Of a stretch of DNA of 64,000 bases, positions 1 to 6,862 are shown in pieces; the first letter of the stretch is position 1; every line of letters starts with the position of its first letter. The stretch covers positions 1 through 64,000 of the forward strand of contig NZ_JAJVKV010000012.1 in the NCBI RefSeq assembly GCF_024198175.1, read 5' to 3'. The translations under genes were made by a program, and so were the position numbers. Source of the stretch: Pyxidicoccus xibeiensis (GTDB taxonomy: Bacteria > Myxococcota > Myxococcia > Myxococcales > Myxococcaceae). The notes under the pieces are model-generated. The model worked only from the letters and a program-made list of their open reading frames with translations. It had not been told where the DNA came from and did no database searches.

Positions 1-58
1 TGTGTAAGCGTGGTAACACGTTGAGCTAACCGGTACTAATTGGTCGAGCGGCTTACTT
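1..58 (+). rRNA. rrl: 23S rRNA, 3' end only
   Basis: The first bases carry the conserved 3' tail of bacterial 23S rRNA: GTTGAGCTAACCGGTACTAA, then a terminal segment ending near GGCTTACTTTC. Only the last 58 or so bases are in the window. The exact 3' end is judged by likeness to known 23S ends and could be off by a few bases. Confidence 0.93.
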
Positions 59-219
59 TCCCCGTTCTCTTTGCTGCCCCCTCAAGGGGAGTAAGGGACT
101 CGGGGCCAAGGCCGAGGCTCGAGTGCGCGAAGGCGCACTCGCCCGGAAGCGGCACCAACGCTATTGCGAGGCTTCACTCGCAGGAATTGAAACTTACCCT
201 TTGTATGCACTTCAGCTTT
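59..219 (+). other. 23S-5S internal transcribed spacer
   Basis: This 161-base stretch separates the 23S tail from the 5S gene. I see no tRNA cloverleaf in it and no credible reading frame. It is presumably part of the primary rRNA transcript and removed during processing. Confidence 0.8.
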
Positions 220-335
<116 letters not shown>

Positions 336-348
336 TTCTTTTTGAAGA

Positions 349-389
349 CCCCCGTTACCCTTCTGGGTACCGGGGGTTTTCTTTTTTTT
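349..389 (+). terminator. Rho-independent terminator of the rRNA operon
   Basis: CCCCCG..TACCC (349-360) pairs with GGGTA..CGGGGG (365-376) around a four-base TTCT loop. A T-rich run to 389 follows. This is a textbook intrinsic terminator 13 bases after 5S rRNA. Confidence 0.93.
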
Positions 390-407
390 CGCGTGCCTGC
401 CGTAGCG

Positions 408-1376
408 CTACGGGACGCGCAGGACGACCTTTCCGACGGTGCCCCGGCCTTCCAGCTGGCGGTGGGCCTCGGCGGCCTGGGCGAGCTCCAGCACCAGGCC
501 CAGCCGTACCTGCAGCCGGCCCTCGGCGACCTCGGTGCGCAGCGCCTCGCGGGCCCGGCGGTTGAGCTCTGGTGGATGTGGCGTACGCAGCCAGTACGCG
601 CTCACCTTCACGGACTTCGCATAGAGCGCCTCCACCTCCAGGGGCGGCGGGGCGCCGCTCGCGTTGCCATAGGCCACCAGGTGCCCGAAGGGTGCGAGGG
701 ATTCCAGGCTCGACTTCCAGGTGCTCGCGCCCACCGAGTCCAATACGAGGTCCACGCCCCGGCCCCCGGTCCGCGCCAGGACTCGCTCCGTGAGGTCTCC
801 GTCTCCGTAGAGGAGCACCTCATCGGCACCGAGTTCTCGAGCGAGCCGACCCTTCGCTTCACTCGACACGGTTCCGAGTACGCGGGCTCCCACCGACTTC
901 GCCAGCTGTATCGCCAACAGGCCGACTCCACCCGCGGCGGCGTGGATGAGCACGGATTGGCCCGCGGACAGCTGCCCCATCGTGTGGACGATGTGCCAGG
1001 CCGTCAGCCCCTGGACGAGGAGTCCGGCGCCCTCCTCGAAGGAAACACGCTCAGGCAGCTCGAGCAGCTCGTGCTCCGGCGCAATCACCTGTTCCGCGTA
1101 GCTGGCTGACGCAAGGGCCACCACCCGGCGGCCCACCCAGGCCGTGCTCACTCCGGGCCCCACGGCGTCCACCACACCTGCGGCTTCGCTTCCGAGGATT
1201 CGGGGGAGGGGGACTCTGGCGTCGTAGAGTCCTCGACGTCGCTCCGTGTCCGCGAAGTTCACTCCGGCCGCGCGGACCCGGATGCGCACCTCTCCAGGCG
1301 CCGGTATCGGCTCGGGGACTTCCTCGAGCCGCAATACCTCGGGCGCTCCCACCTCGTGATAGCGAATCGCTTTCAT
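408..1376 (-). CDS. Zinc-free MDR-family quinone oxidoreductase (NADPH:quinone reductase-like)
   Basis: A 322-residue medium-chain dehydrogenase/reductase of the quinone-oxidoreductase branch, which reduces quinones or enoyl compounds with NADPH in the cytoplasm. The N-terminal GroES-like half has the family pattern GEVRIRVRAAGVNFAD and a GSEAAGVV turn. The Rossmann half has the nucleotide loop HAAAGGVGLLAIQLAK and the GADEV and DLVLDSVG segments. Catalytic and structural zinc ligands are absent, as expected for this branch. The start is MKAIRYHEVG; the open frame runs 21 codons further upstream but that part is Arg-rich and unlike the family. The gene stands alone, facing the rRNA terminator. 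The physiological substrate cannot be told from sequence. Confidence 0.88.
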   Translation of the reverse strand: MKAIRYHEVGAPEVLRLEEVPEPIPAPGEVRIRVRAAGVNFADTERRRGLYDARVPLPRILGSEAAGVVDAVGPGVSTAWVGRRVVALASASYAEQVIAPEHELLELPERVSFEEGAGLLVQGLTAWHIVHTMGQLSAGQSVLIHAAAGGVGLLAIQLAKSVGARVLGTVSSEAKGRLARELGADEVLLYGDGDLTERVLARTGGRGVDLVLDSVGASTWKSSLESLAPFGHLVAYGNASGAPPPLEVEALYAKSVKVSAYWLRTPHPPELNRRAREALRTEVAEGRLQVRLGLVLELAQAAEAHRQLEGRGTVGKVVLRVP

Positions 1377-1632
1377 GGAGCGTCTGTAACGTCCGGTTTC
1401 GCGCTCCGCCCGGCGCGGACACTCCAGCCGTGCTCGCACAGGAGTTCCACGCGCGCGGCTCGGAGACTCACGGCCCTGCTCGAACGTCCGCTGTGAGTGT
1501 CTGCCTTCCGTTGGGGCTGGCTCACAGCGTGGAAAATCCGTGTTTCAGTGTGTGGGAGGTGCGGTGTGGCTGGCCTCGCCCCTTGCGGCTTGATTGAGTG
1601 GAACTCCCCCGCAACTGAGAGGAGCCTCTCGC

Positions 1633-2079
1633 ATGAAGCTGCTTCGTCCCTTTCTCGGCGGTCTGTTCGCGGTCGGCCTCTTCGTCGCCCCTACGACCTC
1701 CGAAGCCGCCGCCATCCGCGCCGGGCTTGGAGCCGACTACTGGGTCGATGAGAGCGCCGCCTTCAACTTCACGCTCGGCGTCGAGGGGCGCATTGCCGGT
1801 CCCCTGTCGGTCGGTGCTCGCTTCGGCGCGACTCTCATCACCGACGGCAACGACATCGGCATCCCGCTGGATGTCTACCTGCGCGCCAACATCGCCAACA
1901 ACCGCGTCTACATCGAGGGCATGGCCGGGCCCTGGATTGTCTTCGGCCGCGGCGACGAGTTCCGCGCCCACGCCGCCTTCGGGTTCGGGCTCCAGGGCAA
2001 GGCCGCCAGCATTGGCATCGAGGTGGGCTACCTGGAGCCCAACCCCATCATCGGCCTGAAGGTGGGCTACCGGTTCTGA
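1633..2079 (+). CDS. Small secreted beta-rich protein, probably outer membrane
   Basis: A 148-residue protein of unknown function. A signal peptide is clear (MKLLRPFLGGLFAVGLFVAP, cleavage likely after SEA or EAA). The mature part alternates small and aromatic or polar residues (ADYWVDESAAFNFTLGVEG, LKVGYRF at the end). That pattern, with a C-terminal Phe, suits a short outer-membrane beta-barrel. The start is set by GAGAGGAG about 10 bases upstream of ATG; an upstream in-frame ATG lacks such a site. It ends 4 bases before the end of the convergent slyX gene. No specific family recognised. Confidence 0.75.
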   Translation: MKLLRPFLGGLFAVGLFVAPTTSEAAAIRAGLGADYWVDESAAFNFTLGVEGRIAGPLSVGARFGATLITDGNDIGIPLDVYLRANIANNRVYIEGMAGPWIVFGRGDEFRAHAAFGFGLQGKAASIGIEVGYLEPNPIIGLKVGYRF

Positions 2080-2082
2080 GCC

Positions 2083-2283
2083 TCAGTAGTGAGGTGGACG
2101 CTCCTGCTGCCGGGCGTCCACCAGGCCGGGGTCTCCCTCCAGCTTCTGCTTGAGCACCTCCACCTCGGCCCGGAGGGTGGCGATGAGCTTCTCCTGCTCG
2201 TACAGCACGGTGCTCAGCTCCTGCAGCATGTCCTGCTGCTGCATGTAGCGGAGCTCCAGCTCGGCGATGCGCTTCTCGTCCAT
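2083..2283 (-). CDS. slyX: SlyX family protein
   Basis: A 66-residue protein made almost wholly of a coiled coil: RIAELELRYMQQQDMLQELS, then LIATLRAEVEVLKQKLEG with leucines at heptad spacing. It ends with a short disordered PPHY tail. Length, the ELE-x-R..QQ-x-x-QELS pattern and the terminal PPHY are all characteristic of SlyX, a cytoplasmic protein of unknown role first linked to lysis in phiX174 infection. It is divergent from the next gene with 68 bases between them. Confidence 0.9.
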   Translation of the reverse strand: MDEKRIAELELRYMQQQDMLQELSTVLYEQEKLIATLRAEVEVLKQKLEGDPGLVDARQQERPPHY

Positions 2284-2351
2284 GAGAAGCGGCTACCCTT
2301 AACCCGGAGCAGCCCCCGGCGTCCTCCTGCCACCGCCCTTTTGTCCTTCCC

Positions 2352-2651
2352 ATGAACGTCCAGGAACACCTCCAGCGCGCTCGCGACCTGCTCGCCAGGG
2401 GACAGCCCGAGCTGGCCGAGTCGGCCCTCAGCGACTCCATCGACGCCGCCGTGGCGGCCGAGGACATCGTCCTCCTCACGCGCGCCCGGTTCGCCCTGGG
2501 CGAGCTGCTCTTCCAGCAGGAGCGCGACGCCGAGGCCATGCCCTACCTCCTGGCCGTCGTCCGGACCGAGCGCGCGGATGGCTCCGTCGACGTGGAGGTG
2601 AAGGCGTCCGCGCGCATGCTGCGTCAGATTCGCGGCATCGAACCGCGCTGA
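2352..2651 (+). CDS. Small TPR-like helical protein, function unknown
   Basis: A 99-residue, all-helical cytoplasmic protein. Two helix pairs read like tetratricopeptide units: EHLQRARDLLARGQPELAES near the N-terminus, then ARFALGELLFQQERDAEAMP. Such small TPR proteins usually act as adaptors. It has no signal peptide. The start follows a purine-poor leader, so translation may be weak, but this is the only sensible start. It is divergent from slyX. Confidence 0.72.
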   Translation: MNVQEHLQRARDLLARGQPELAESALSDSIDAAVAAEDIVLLTRARFALGELLFQQERDAEAMPYLLAVVRTERADGSVDVEVKASARMLRQIRGIEPR

Positions 2652-2732
2652 GCCAGACTGGGCACCCCTCCGCGGCTCCTTCGCCCTGCTTCCTGTACGC
2701 GCACCGGGGCCACTCACCGCCGGCGCACCAGC

Positions 2733-3761
2733 TCACGGCATGCTGCACGACTGACGGATCAGCTCCTGCTTGCCGGAGAAGCGGCGCTCCAGGTCCATCC
2801 GCGTCAGGCGCGCGCCGTCGATGTTCCCCGCCTTGAGCTGCATCGCGCACAGGGCCGCCAGCCCCTTGGGATTCGACGGCTCCAGCCGGTCCGACTCGCG
2901 CAGCGCTTCTTCCGCCGCCTCCAGGTTCCCGAGCCGGTACCACGCCAGCCCCAGCTCGAAGAAGCCGACGCCCAGCCTCGGGTCGTCTTCCACCGCCTTC
3001 CGGAAGAGCCTGATCGCCTCGGCGTCCCGTCCGTCCTGCGCGTGCACCCGGCCCTGCTCCACCAGCAGCCTGGAGCGCGGCATGCTGCCCTCCAGCCTTC
3101 CCAACACCTTCAGCGCTTCGCCTCCCTGCCTGGAGGCGCTCAGCAGCCGCACATAGCGCAGGCCAATCAGCGGGTCCGCCGGTGCCTTTCCATAGGCCCT
3201 TCCGGCGGACTCGGCCGCTCCGGAGACATCTCCGTCCTTCTCCCTCAGCTCCGCACGCAGCAGGTCGGGCCGGGCGTCGTTCGGGGCCACCTGGGCCGCC
3301 CGCTCCAGCGAGGCATTCACGCAGCGGTCCATGCGCTCCACGTCACAGATGCGCGCCATCAACAGCTGCGTCTCCACCGCGTTCGGGTCCCTGCGCTCGG
3401 CTTCTTGCGCCAGCTCGCGCGCCTGCCCGGGAGCTCCTTCCAGCAGCAGCTCCGCGGCCTCGCGCAGCTCCGCGGGCGTTGCCTTGGGATGCTCCCTCAG
3501 CGGCATCAGGAACTGGACCCGCTGCTCCGCCGTTGGAAGCGCGCGGGCAATGGCCAGCTCCTGCTCCGGCATGTTCCTGGGCAGGAAGAGCGGGATGAGG
3601 TGGATGAGGAAGGCGCCAGCGCATACCCACAGGACGCCGCGCAGGCTGCGGTCCAGGTGCGGCCGGTGACGCCTGCCGGCAGCGTTCGGTGGCACTCCTG
3701 CCGACATCGACGGATGGTCCACGGACCCCTCTTGCTCCCGCTCTGCCCGCCGCACTTCCAT
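2733..3761 (-). CDS. Membrane-anchored TPR protein
   Basis: A 342-residue protein. A cytoplasmic N-terminus of about 45 residues is followed by one membrane helix (LRGVLWVCAGAFLIHLIPLF) and then roughly 270 residues of tandem helix pairs. TPR signatures include QARELAQEAERRDPNAVETQ, EAIRLFRKAVEDDPRLGVGF and LGLAWYRLGNLEAAEEALRE. It probably sits on the periplasmic face as a scaffold. The chosen start has GGGAGG directly upstream; the frame stays open for 89 more codons, but that extension is an Arg/Ser-rich shadow of the neighbouring gene. It follows the DUF2007-like gene on the same strand with a 40-base gap. The partner is unknown. Confidence 0.82.
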   Translation of the reverse strand: MEVRRAEREQEGSVDHPSMSAGVPPNAAGRRHRPHLDRSLRGVLWVCAGAFLIHLIPLFLPRNMPEQELAIARALPTAEQRVQFLMPLREHPKATPAELREAAELLLEGAPGQARELAQEAERRDPNAVETQLLMARICDVERMDRCVNASLERAAQVAPNDARPDLLRAELREKDGDVSGAAESAGRAYGKAPADPLIGLRYVRLLSASRQGGEALKVLGRLEGSMPRSRLLVEQGRVHAQDGRDAEAIRLFRKAVEDDPRLGVGFFELGLAWYRLGNLEAAEEALRESDRLEPSNPKGLAALCAMQLKAGNIDGARLTRMDLERRFSGKQELIRQSCSMP

Positions 3762-3801
3762 GCCTCCCTGGAGCCCGCGCCGCAACCGCTTCGGCGGCGA
3801 C

Positions 3802-4146
3802 CTAGACGGCCCGGAGCCGTGGCCGCAGCCCCGAGGGAAGCTCCAGACCACAGCTCCAGCACAACTCGAAGTTGCCCGGGTTCTCCTCGTGGCATCGCGG
3901 ACACTCCACCGAGCGCTCCGCCGCCTCCTGGTTCTCCCGCAGCTCCGCCACCAGCCCGCGCGCGTGCTCCAGGTCCTGGGGGAAGAGCCACAGCTCCACC
4001 CAGGTCTCCCCGCTCGGAATCTCTCCACTCAGCGGGACGAGCGACTCGCCACGCACGTCGACCGACACGCCCGCGCATTCCAGCGCACCCGCCAGCAACC
4101 GCGCCTCTCCCACCGTGCGATGCACGGAGAACTGCACCCGCTTCAT
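3802..4146 (-). CDS. DUF2007-like protein with C-terminal zinc ribbon
   Basis: A 114-residue cytoplasmic protein. The first 60 or so residues (FSVHRTVGEARLLAGALECA, then VELWLFPQDLEHARGLV) follow the DUF2007 pattern, a small alpha/beta fold related to PII-like signalling proteins. The end is a zinc ribbon with CPRC and CWSC knuckles (ECPRCHEENPGNFELCWSCG). The start codon follows GAGAGAAGG. It probably forms an operon with the TPR gene 40 bases downstream. The ligand or target is unknown. Confidence 0.78.
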   Translation of the reverse strand: MKRVQFSVHRTVGEARLLAGALECAGVSVDVRGESLVPLSGEIPSGETWVELWLFPQDLEHARGLVAELRENQEAAERSVECPRCHEENPGNFELCWSCGLELPSGLRPRLRAV

Positions 4147-4264
4147 CCTTCTCTCTTCACAGAACACCGGCGCCCCGGCAAGCCTACTTCGCCCTACCTC
4201 GGGCCGGAGGTGCCCGGATGCCCGGTCACCGTGAAGCAGGACCTTCACTCCGCGTCTGCCGGTG

Positions 4265-4681
4265 CTACTCCTCTTCGCGAAGCTGATGGGGCAGCACCGC
4301 ATGGGCATGGCGCGGGGTTCGCGCGTGCAGCTCGGCTGTCAGCAGGGTGTCCAGCTCCGCGAGCAGCGTGTCGTAGGCCGCACCTGCTCCGCGCGCCGGC
4401 AGTCGCTCCGCGGCCAGGCGCACCCGGGGGGACTCCTCGTCCTCGAAGGCCAGTGTCACCGCCAGTGAGTCCGGGCCGCCCGCCTGCGGCACCATGACGG
4501 CGGGCACGGGACCCTTTCCGGCCTCCTCGAGCAGCGGGGCCAGCCGCCGCACCTCGTCCGCCGTGAGGGCGCGCTCGACCACCACCTCGCCCTGCTCCAG
4601 CACCCGCAGGTGCTTCACGTCTTCCAGCCGCAGCGCCTGCGCACCCGTGTTCGTCCGCCCGCTGCGTTCATAGGTCACCAT
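4265..4681 (-). CDS. Unknown small protein, weak likeness to emfourin-type protease inhibitors
   Basis: A 138-residue protein when started at ATG 4681 (MVTYERSGRTN). A GTG six bases upstream is equally possible. The frame is open far beyond, past an ATG at 4843, but that region is low-complexity and overlaps the opposite gene. Visible pattern: an N-terminal strand with RSG, a helix LTADEVRRLAPLLEEAGKG, then PDSLAVTLAFEDEESPRVRL and an amphipathic C-terminal helix. This order (strand with RSG, acidic helix, two strands, Leu-rich helix) recalls emfourin, an inhibitor of protealysin-like metalloproteases. That is inference from pattern only; no signal peptide is seen. Confidence 0.55.
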   Translation of the reverse strand: MVTYERSGRTNTGAQALRLEDVKHLRVLEQGEVVVERALTADEVRRLAPLLEEAGKGPVPAVMVPQAGGPDSLAVTLAFEDEESPRVRLAAERLPARGAGAAYDTLLAELDTLLTAELHARTPRHAHAVLPHQLREEE

Positions 4682-4900
4682 CCTCACGCGTCCATCACCT
4701 CCTCGGGCAAGGAGGTAGGCACGCTCGCTCCCGGTGGCATCCACCCGGGGGGCACCAGGCGCAGCCCCGTTGCGCGAGCCCCGGACGGCCGTGCGCTTCA
4801 CGACACCCCGCGGGCCCGCCGGTCGAGTGTCCCCCCGCGGCATCCTCCCTAGTTTGCGCACCTCCCAGGCATTCTCGCCCGGGCACTCCGAGGTGGCTCC

Positions 4901-5119
4901 ATGAGCAAGGACAGTGGCAAGACCCCCAGCCCCAATGACCAGCGCTCCAACACCAAGAATCCCAACAACCCCGCGCAGAAGTCCGCGCAGGAGAACCGCT
5001 CCAACCAGATGAACCCGAACAACCCCCGCCACTCCACCAACACCCCCGGTGGCGGCTCCTCGGGTGGCACCAGTGGCGGCGGCTTCACCCCGGGCTCGGG
5101 CTCCACGAACAAGAGCTGA
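4901..5119 (+). CDS. Small Asn/Pro/Gly-rich disordered protein
   Basis: A 72-residue protein, entirely low complexity. The first half is rich in Asn, Lys, Pro and Gln with a repeated NPNNP motif (NTKNPNNPAQKSAQENRSNQ and MNPNNPRH); the tail is Gly/Ser-rich. It has no signal peptide or hydrophobic core. GAGGTG lies 7-12 bases upstream of ATG, so translation is likely. It resembles small stress-related disordered proteins, but no function can be assigned. Confidence 0.7.
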   Translation: MSKDSGKTPSPNDQRSNTKNPNNPAQKSAQENRSNQMNPNNPRHSTNTPGGGSSGGTSGGGFTPGSGSTNKS

Positions 5120-5181
5120 GCCGGCGGGACTGCTTCACGCAACCTCTCCAGGGCCGGGAAGGGTCGGTCCCGGCTCCTGGA

Positions 5182-5234
5182 CGATGGCGCGGTGAGCACT
5201 CGCGGCGCTCCACTCCGCGCTCACCGCGCCATCG
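5182..5234. terminator. Perfect 16-bp inverted repeat between convergent genes
   Basis: CGATGGCGCGGTGAGC (5182-5197) is exactly mirrored by GCTCACCGCGCCATCG (5219-5234) with a 21-base loop. A short T run (CGCTTT) follows on the plus strand. It sits between the ends of two convergent genes, so a bidirectional terminator is the simplest reading. Confidence 0.7.
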
Positions 5235-5273
5235 CGCTTTACTCCCGGCTCCCGGCTCCGCGCCGCTCGACGG

Positions 5274-6098
5274 TCAGCGGGACCTCGGCGAGCACTCTCC
5301 CTCGCCCCGGAAGTGGCCCACCGTCCGCACCAGCGCGGTGACGAAGTCGCGCAGGTTGCGCACGCCGCCCACGCCGCCCGTGCCGTACTGGCCCTGCGGC
5401 AGCTCCGTCAGGTCCACCGCCGCGAGCTCCTCCAGCGTCACGAGGTCGTCCGCGCCGGCGATGCCCAGCTTGTCCGCGGCGGCCAGTGCGTCGAAGCGCA
5501 TCTTCGCGTCCGGCGACTGCAGGTCGTCGAAGAAGAGGTGGTCGCCGTGAATGGTGAGCTCCACCGAGGCCTCGCCGTCCTTCGGAATCGTCACGCCCGC
5601 GCCCTGGGCCTCGCTCTCGCAGTCCTCGTAGAGGGTGTTCGTGGTGAAGCCCCACTCGAAGCGCTTGGTCACCGTGCCCTTCGTCGCCGAACCCTCCAGG
5701 TAGACCGAGTACCCCGCGGACCTCATCCGCTCCAGGTCCTGCGCGTCCGGATTGCCTGCCTCCGCGTCCTGCGCGGGCACAATCGCGTAGCTGACGCGGT
5801 CCCAGTCCTGCGCGGGCAGGTTCTGGAAGGAGGTCACCACCACGGGGCCGGGCTTGTGCACGTCGAACACGCGCGATGTGTCCTGCTGGGCGGCCGTCTC
5901 GTCCTCCGTGGCCACCTTCACCTCGCCCAGCGTCACCAGGAACCTGCTGAAGCGCACGCTCCAGCCATCCGCGAAGGCGGACGCGGGGATTTCCTTCTCG
6001 ATGTAGTCCTCCCCGTACGTGGTGAACGTCACGTTGCCCGTGCCATCGCTGCACGCCACCAGCCCGAGGCACGACAGTCCCAGCAGCCACTTCTTCAT
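5274..6098 (-). CDS. Lipoprotein of a probable metal-handling operon
   Basis: A 274-residue protein with a lipoprotein signal (MKKWLLGLSCLGLVAC, lipobox LVAC). Mature segments include ADGWSVRFSRFLVTLGEVKV, DVHKPGPVVVTSFQ and ELTIHGDHLFFDDL. The pattern GW-x-V-x-FSRFLV-x-LG is echoed in the next gene upstream (KGWTVTLDSAHVSVGPV), so the two lipoproteins share a related N-terminal beta domain. Its ATG overlaps the upstream stop codon (ATGA), so it is translationally coupled as the last gene of the cluster. I do not recognise a named family. A role with the TonB receptor is inferred from the operon. Confidence 0.75.
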   Translation of the reverse strand: MKKWLLGLSCLGLVACSDGTGNVTFTTYGEDYIEKEIPASAFADGWSVRFSRFLVTLGEVKVATEDETAAQQDTSRVFDVHKPGPVVVTSFQNLPAQDWDRVSYAIVPAQDAEAGNPDAQDLERMRSAGYSVYLEGSATKGTVTKRFEWGFTTNTLYEDCESEAQGAGVTIPKDGEASVELTIHGDHLFFDDLQSPDAKMRFDALAAADKLGIAGADDLVTLEELAAVDLTELPQGQYGTGGVGGVRNLRDFVTALVRTVGHFRGEGECSPRSR

Positions 6099-6862
6099 TG
6101 CGCAGCTCCTTCTTCCCACGTCACGACGTAGGTGGTGGTGTCCTCCATGCCGCGCACCAGCGCGTTCCGCGCCTGGCTGCCGACAGGGAAGGTGAAGATG
6201 CCATCCGCGTCCAGGTCGGTCGCGGTGGCGAAGTCGATGCGGCCCAGCCACTTGCCCAGGTCCACGGCGATGCGCACGCGCCCGGCCTCCATCCCCATCG
6301 ACTTCTCGAAGCGCACGCCGGCCACCGGTGCCGGCAGGTCCGCCACCGCCTCGAAGCGCACCGAGCCCCCGTCCCCGTTGCGCGCCGTGCCCGTCACCCG
6401 CACCGCATGACCGCTCAGCAGGCCCCGCTCATCCGTCGTCGCCGTGGGCGTGGCCAGCGTCAGCTCCAGTGAGCCGTACTCACCCGTCACCGCGCTCGCG
6501 TCTCCCAGCGGTGCCCCCGCCAGCAGGTCCACCGTGGTGGTGGTCAGCACCTCGCCCATCGCGTCTCCCGGCAGGTAGTGTCCCGGGTGCGCGTGCGCCG
6601 TGCCTCCGATGAGCGAGTACCAGTCGAAGCGTGGCGCGCGCCGGGTCAGCAGCACGCGGCCCTCGAAGAAGCGCACCGGGCCCACGGAGACGTGCGCGGA
6701 GTCCAGCGTCACCGTCCAGCCCTTCTCGTTGGCGCCCGTGGGAAGCGTGGCCGCGACCTCCACGGGGAAGGTGCGCCGCTCCGCCTCGCTGCCACAGCCG
6801 CTCAGGGCCGTGGACGCGGCGGCCAGGGCCAGCGCTCCCGTCAGTACGTGTCCGCGAATCAC
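6095..6862 (-). CDS. Lipoprotein with HAHPGHY motif, coupled to TonB receptor
   Basis: A 255-residue lipoprotein (signal MIRGHVLTGALALAAASTAL, lipobox LSGC). The mature protein is beta-rich. It has a GTAHAHPGHYLPGDAMGEVL segment with three close His residues that could bind a metal, and an acidic patch DLDADGIFTFPVG late in the chain. It overlaps the TonB receptor upstream and the second lipoprotein downstream by four bases each (ATGA), which implies coupled translation of all three. Family not recognised; metal capture or delivery at the outer membrane is inferred from the His motif and the neighbours. Confidence 0.75.
   Translation of the reverse strand: MIRGHVLTGALALAAASTALSGCGSEAERRTFPVEVAATLPTGANEKGWTVTLDSAHVSVGPVRFFEGRVLLTRRAPRFDWYSLIGGTAHAHPGHYLPGDAMGEVLTTTTVDLLAGAPLGDASAVTGEYGSLELTLATPTATTDERGLLSGHAVRVTGTARNGDGGSVRFEAVADLPAPVAGVRFEKSMGMEAGRVRIAVDLGKWLGRIDFATATDLDADGIFTFPVGSQARNALVRGMEDTTTYVVTWEEGAAQ

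Noticed and set aside
59-219. tRNA in the 23S-5S spacer
   Set aside because: No cloverleaf, anticodon arm or TTCGA-type loop could be laid out.
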